Shown here piece after piece: positions 31,964 through 34,243 of a stretch of 34,243 bases of DNA; position 1 is the first letter of the stretch; each line of letters begins with the position of its first letter. The notes under the pieces were generated by a model. That model was not told the DNA's origin. It ran no database searches and saw only the letters and a program-made list of their open reading frames with translations. Made by a program: the position numbers and the translations under genes. Location of the stretch: assembly GCA_024642465.1 (NCBI GenBank), contig JAHEBA010000035.1, forward strand, positions 1-34,243, read 5' to 3'. The DNA is from Alphaproteobacteria bacterium. GTDB taxonomy: Bacteria; Pseudomonadota; Alphaproteobacteria; Rhizobiales; Aestuariivirgaceae.

Positions 31964-33187
31964 GTGAGAAGACTGCTGATTGCGATGATTGCGGGCGCTG
32001 CCGGGATGACGGGCGTTGCGGTTGCGCAGGAGGACGGACTTTCGCTGCTGAAGCGGCACTGGACCGGCGCGGAGACGGCGTCCGACGGGCTGGGCCCGCT
32101 CTACAATGAGGCGTCGTGCCATGCCTGTCACTGGTTCGGCGGTGGCGCGCGGGTTCGCCAGCGGCCGGATGGCGAGGTAGCTGCTGCCGGACTGCTGGTG
32201 CGGCTGACGGATGCTGCCGGGCAGGGCGATCCGCATTACGGTATACAGTTGCAGAATAAGGCCGTGACGGGGGTCGAGCCGGAGGGCGTGGTGTCATTGC
32301 GCGCCGTGAAGGTGCTTGATGACCTCACCCAGTTCGCCATCCTGTTGCGCCGCAGGCAGGCGCCGGCTCTGGCGGCAGGTCACATCCCGAGCCTCAGGGC
32401 CGCGCCTTCGCTGGATGCTGCCGGGGTGATCGAACGGGCTTCCGAAGCCGCGATCCTGAAGCTGCACGACCCCGACGATGCTGATGGCGATGGCATATCG
32501 GGCCGGGCTCACATGGTGAAGCTGCCCGATGGCGGCGAGGCCGTTGGGCGGTTCAACTGGAAGGCGACGCAACCCACCATCGCCGCGCAGGTGGCCACCG
32601 CTTTCCAGTTCGACATGGGCCTGTCAACGCCGCTTTACCTGTCGCGAGCGGGCGACTGTACCGTGCGCCAGACGGACTGCCTCGATGCAGCAAAGGCATC
32701 CGGCGCGCCGGATATCGATGACCAGCAGATTGCGTCTCTGACCGGGCTGGTCCAGTCGCTTTCCGGCACCGCCGATGAAGCTGGCCTGCCGTCTTCGGCG
32801 GCATTTCAGAAGGCAGGGTGCGACAGTTGCCACGTGCCCAGCCTGGACGACGATCCGGCAGCATCTCCACCGCTATATTCCGACCTGCTACTCCATGACA
32901 TGGGGCCCGGCCTGACATCGCATGGCGGCGAAGGCGATGCATCGGCGCAAGAATGGCGTACTACGCCGCTGGTCGGCTGGCGCGGACACATTGTTGGGCA
33001 CCGCTACCTGCATGACGGACGGGCGGCAAACATCGACGAGGCGATACGCTGGCACGGCGGCGAGGCGCAGCGCGCCCGCGATGCCTACCTTGCCATGAGC
33101 GCGATCGAACGGCTGGAACTGACGGCATTCGTGCAGGCGCTGCTGACGGCGATGCCGCTGCCGCCAATCGTTGCAGAGGCACAATAA
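31964..33187 (+). CDS. Secreted di-heme DUF1111 cytochrome (thiol oxidoreductase-like)
   Basis: 407 residues from GTG 31964; the longer frame from ATG 31733 lies inside the dehydratase gene and the next ATG (31985) would cut the signal peptide. The N-terminus RRLLIAMIAGAAGMTGVAVAQ is a Sec signal with cleavage near AVA-Q. Two heme-c sites are present: CHACH (Cys52, Cys55, His56) and CDSCH (Cys286, Cys289, His290). DPDDADGDGISGRAH and NWKATQPTIAAQVATAFQFD are DUF1111 family blocks, as is the C-terminal LHDMGPGL and HRYLHDGRAANIDEAIRWHG. It resembles MauG/cytochrome c peroxidase relatives acting in the periplasm. Redox partner unknown. It starts 19 nt after the dehydratase stop. Confidence 0.88.
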   Translation: MRRLLIAMIAGAAGMTGVAVAQEDGLSLLKRHWTGAETASDGLGPLYNEASCHACHWFGGGARVRQRPDGEVAAAGLLVRLTDAAGQGDPHYGIQLQNKAVTGVEPEGVVSLRAVKVLDDLTQFAILLRRRQAPALAAGHIPSLRAAPSLDAAGVIERASEAAILKLHDPDDADGDGISGRAHMVKLPDGGEAVGRFNWKATQPTIAAQVATAFQFDMGLSTPLYLSRAGDCTVRQTDCLDAAKASGAPDIDDQQIASLTGLVQSLSGTADEAGLPSSAAFQKAGCDSCHVPSLDDDPAASPPLYSDLLLHDMGPGLTSHGGEGDASAQEWRTTPLVGWRGHIVGHRYLHDGRAANIDEAIRWHGGEAQRARDAYLAMSAIERLELTAFVQALLTAMPLPPIVAEAQ

Positions 33188-33196
33188 GCCGCGACG

Positions 33197-33934
33197 TCAG
33201 GCGGACAGTGCTCCCTTGCGTGGAATGATTTGCGAAACTCTTGCCGCGGTGTCGTGCCAGTTTTCAACCGGCACGATGACGTGATGGGCAGAGGCCGCCT
33301 GCAGCGCCTCGGCCAGTGGCCAGTCATTGCCGCCGGGATGGATGGCGTCGCCGAAGAACGTGATAGCCAGATCACCGTGGCGCTCGCGGATCGGCACCAG
33401 GATGCGTGCCTTGTTCCAGCCGGGGGGTGAAATGTCGATGCTGATCTCGCCGCCGGTATGGGCCTCGTAGTGCGGAAACGATTGCTGGAGTTCCGTGCAC
33501 AAGGCGGCGCGCTCGCGATGGACCTGGTCCCAGGCCTGATAGGCCTTGCGGGCGGGCTTGTCGGCCGCGCGGCCCACGGTCGAAACGTTCAGGGCGCCGG
33601 TACGGTATTCGATGTGGCGGCCGCAACGGACGGGGTACCTGCTCTGGCGAAGCTCGCTGTCCAGCCAGTCGATCAACTCATCCGGAAAGTCGTGGTCGTG
33701 ACGGTAGATGATGCGTCCCTTGACCTCGAACTCCGAACCCGCACTGGTGAAGACGCCGGCGCTGGCCATCAGCACGGTCTCAGGCAGTTGAGTGTCGAGC
33801 TTGCCCCGGTCCGAGCCCGACACCAGGAAGACGGTGTTGGAACGGCAGAATTCCGTGAACTGCAAAGCGAACTCAGGCCGCATTGCCTCGCGCGGTGGAG
33901 TCAACGTGTTGTCCACGTCGAAAACGTAAATCAT
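33197..33934 (-). CDS. Eukaryotic-type phosphomannomutase (HAD superfamily)
   Basis: 245 residues from the ATG at 33934-33932, which has GGAG upstream; an ORF extension to 34051 adds 39 non-conserved residues and is rejected. PMM1/PMM2-like HAD enzymes interconvert mannose-6-P and mannose-1-P for GDP-mannose. The catalytic motif is VFDVDNTLTPPRE with Asp6 (nucleophile) and Asp8; Asn9 replaces the usual Gly. Family-specific blocks follow: LVSGSDRGKLDTQLPE, SAGVFTSAGSEFEVKG, RHIEYRTGALNVSTVGRAA and FFGDAIHPGGNDWPLAEA. Length equals the family norm. Another HAD-IIB phosphatase, such as a mannosyl-3-phosphoglycerate or sucrose phosphatase, is the less likely alternative. Confidence 0.85.
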   Translation of the reverse strand: MIYVFDVDNTLTPPREAMRPEFALQFTEFCRSNTVFLVSGSDRGKLDTQLPETVLMASAGVFTSAGSEFEVKGRIIYRHDHDFPDELIDWLDSELRQSRYPVRCGRHIEYRTGALNVSTVGRAADKPARKAYQAWDQVHRERAALCTELQQSFPHYEAHTGGEISIDISPPGWNKARILVPIRERHGDLAITFFGDAIHPGGNDWPLAEALQAASAHHVIVPVENWHDTAARVSQIIPRKGALSA

Positions 33935-34022
33935 GCCCCCGGTCTCCAAGTCAGAACGCAACAGGGGCGATGCTGCAACTCCACCGAACCCCCTGACGGA
34001 AGCCACACTGTCTGCCCGACTT

Positions 34023-34039
34023 GTTAATGGTCCGTTAAC
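34023..34039. promoter_or_regulatory. CtrA-like site TTAA-N7-TTAAC
   Basis: GTTAA-TGGTCCG-TTAAC is a near-perfect palindrome that contains the alphaproteobacterial CtrA consensus TTAA-N7-TTAAC on both strands (34024-34039 on +). It lies about 90-105 nt upstream of the phosphomannomutase start, in the 117-nt gap before it. Other transcription-factor sites of the same form cannot be ruled out. Confidence 0.45.
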
Positions 34040-34051
34040 ACTGTGCTTCAA

Positions 34052-34243
34052 TTACTGACTGTTGCGGGTTTTGGCAAACTCCGCGCAATGATCAGTGATG
34101 TCGGCACGCGGCGTCAACATGATGAAGTGGTGGGCGGCGAGGTCCAGGTCCTTGACCGCCAGGCCCTCGGCAACTTCGGCAAAGGCAACCGACAGCAACT
34201 GGCCGGGCGCGGCAACGTCTACCAGCCGGCCCGCGCCCCAGTC
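34052..34243 (-). CDS. C-terminal fragment of an unrecognised gene
   Basis: The minus strand is open from the window edge to TAA at 34054-34052, giving the last 63 residues of a protein (begins DWGAGRLVDVAAPGQLLSVA in this fragment, ends FAKTRNSQ). The composition is ordinary for a globular protein and codon use is like the neighbours. Features such as VKDLDLAAHHFIMLTPRAD do not identify a family to me. It may be co-transcribed with, or independent of, the phosphomannomutase downstream of it; the gap holds the CtrA-like site. Confidence 0.55.
   Translation of the reverse strand, partial: DWGAGRLVDVAAPGQLLSVAFAEVAEGLAVKDLDLAAHHFIMLTPRADITDHCAEFAKTRNSQ

Noticed and set aside
1..34243. CRISPR arrays, tRNA/rRNA genes, insertion sequences or prophage
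   Set aside because: No regularly spaced repeats, no cloverleaf-like or rRNA-like stretches, and no transposase or integrase motifs were found on either strand.

Overview
The window is GC-rich, densely coded DNA with short intergenic gaps, many ATGA/TGATG start-stop overlaps and long antisense shadow ORFs. The gene content (family-5 solute-binding ABC transporter, leucine-degradation genes, aerobic benzoyl-CoA box genes, a bufferin operon, MttB-like protein, a CtrA-type TTAA-N7-TTAAC site) points to a heterotrophic alphaproteobacterium, probably Hyphomicrobiales/Rhizobiales-like; this taxonomic call is inference. No rRNA, tRNA, CRISPR array, IS element or phage gene was seen, and no gene-free stretch exceeds 300 nt.

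Layout. (1) 1-3987: the end of a peptide/oligopeptide-type ABC importer (binding protein, truncated by the window edge, then two permeases; no ATPase gene follows). (2) 4116-11174: a co-directional cluster of two MurG-like glycosyltransferases around a GT4 glycosyltransferase, then a 907-residue ABC-type membrane protein whose nucleotide-binding domain has lost every catalytic motif and carries a large internally repeated insert, and a stand-alone cyclic-nucleotide-binding domain protein. This is the most unusual part of the window. (3) 11182-15713: a flavin monooxygenase of the aryl-CoA hydroxylase type, a bufferin operon (bufA-bufB-bufC; a cysteine-rich secreted peptide with its DUF692 modification enzyme and DUF2063 partner), and gentisate 1,2-dioxygenase. 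(4) 15842-17441: an ArgE/DapE-type deacylase on the minus strand, and a DUF805 membrane protein. (5) 17525-25038: a TetR regulator followed by isovaleryl-CoA dehydrogenase and both subunits of methylcrotonyl-CoA carboxylase (leucine/isovalerate catabolism), interrupted by a 47-bp-arm palindromic element, and then an MttB-like methyltransferase and a DUF309 protein. (6) 25152-30315: boxC-boxB-boxA-boxR, the aerobic hybrid benzoyl-CoA epoxidation pathway with its XRE/shikimate-kinase-like repressor; a sigma70-like promoter whose -10 lies inside a TGCA-N6-TGCA operator precedes it. (7) 30427-33187: a UxaA/GarD-family sugar-acid dehydratase and a secreted di-heme DUF1111 cytochrome. (8) 33197-34243, minus strand: a eukaryotic-type phosphomannomutase and the C-terminus of an unrecognised gene, with a CtrA-like site between them.

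How it fits together. Regions 3, 5 and 6 look like a catabolic neighbourhood for acyl-CoA and aromatic-CoA compounds: leucine/isovalerate to 3-methylglutaconyl-CoA, benzoyl-CoA to the ring-opened dihydrolase product, and possibly an aryl-CoA hydroxylation that would feed gentisate ring cleavage. The bufferin operon is a copper/metal buffering system sitting between two aromatic genes. Region 2 suggests surface glycan or glycolipid assembly with a membrane protein that cannot be a normal ATP-driven exporter. All functions are read from motifs by eye; no database search was made.
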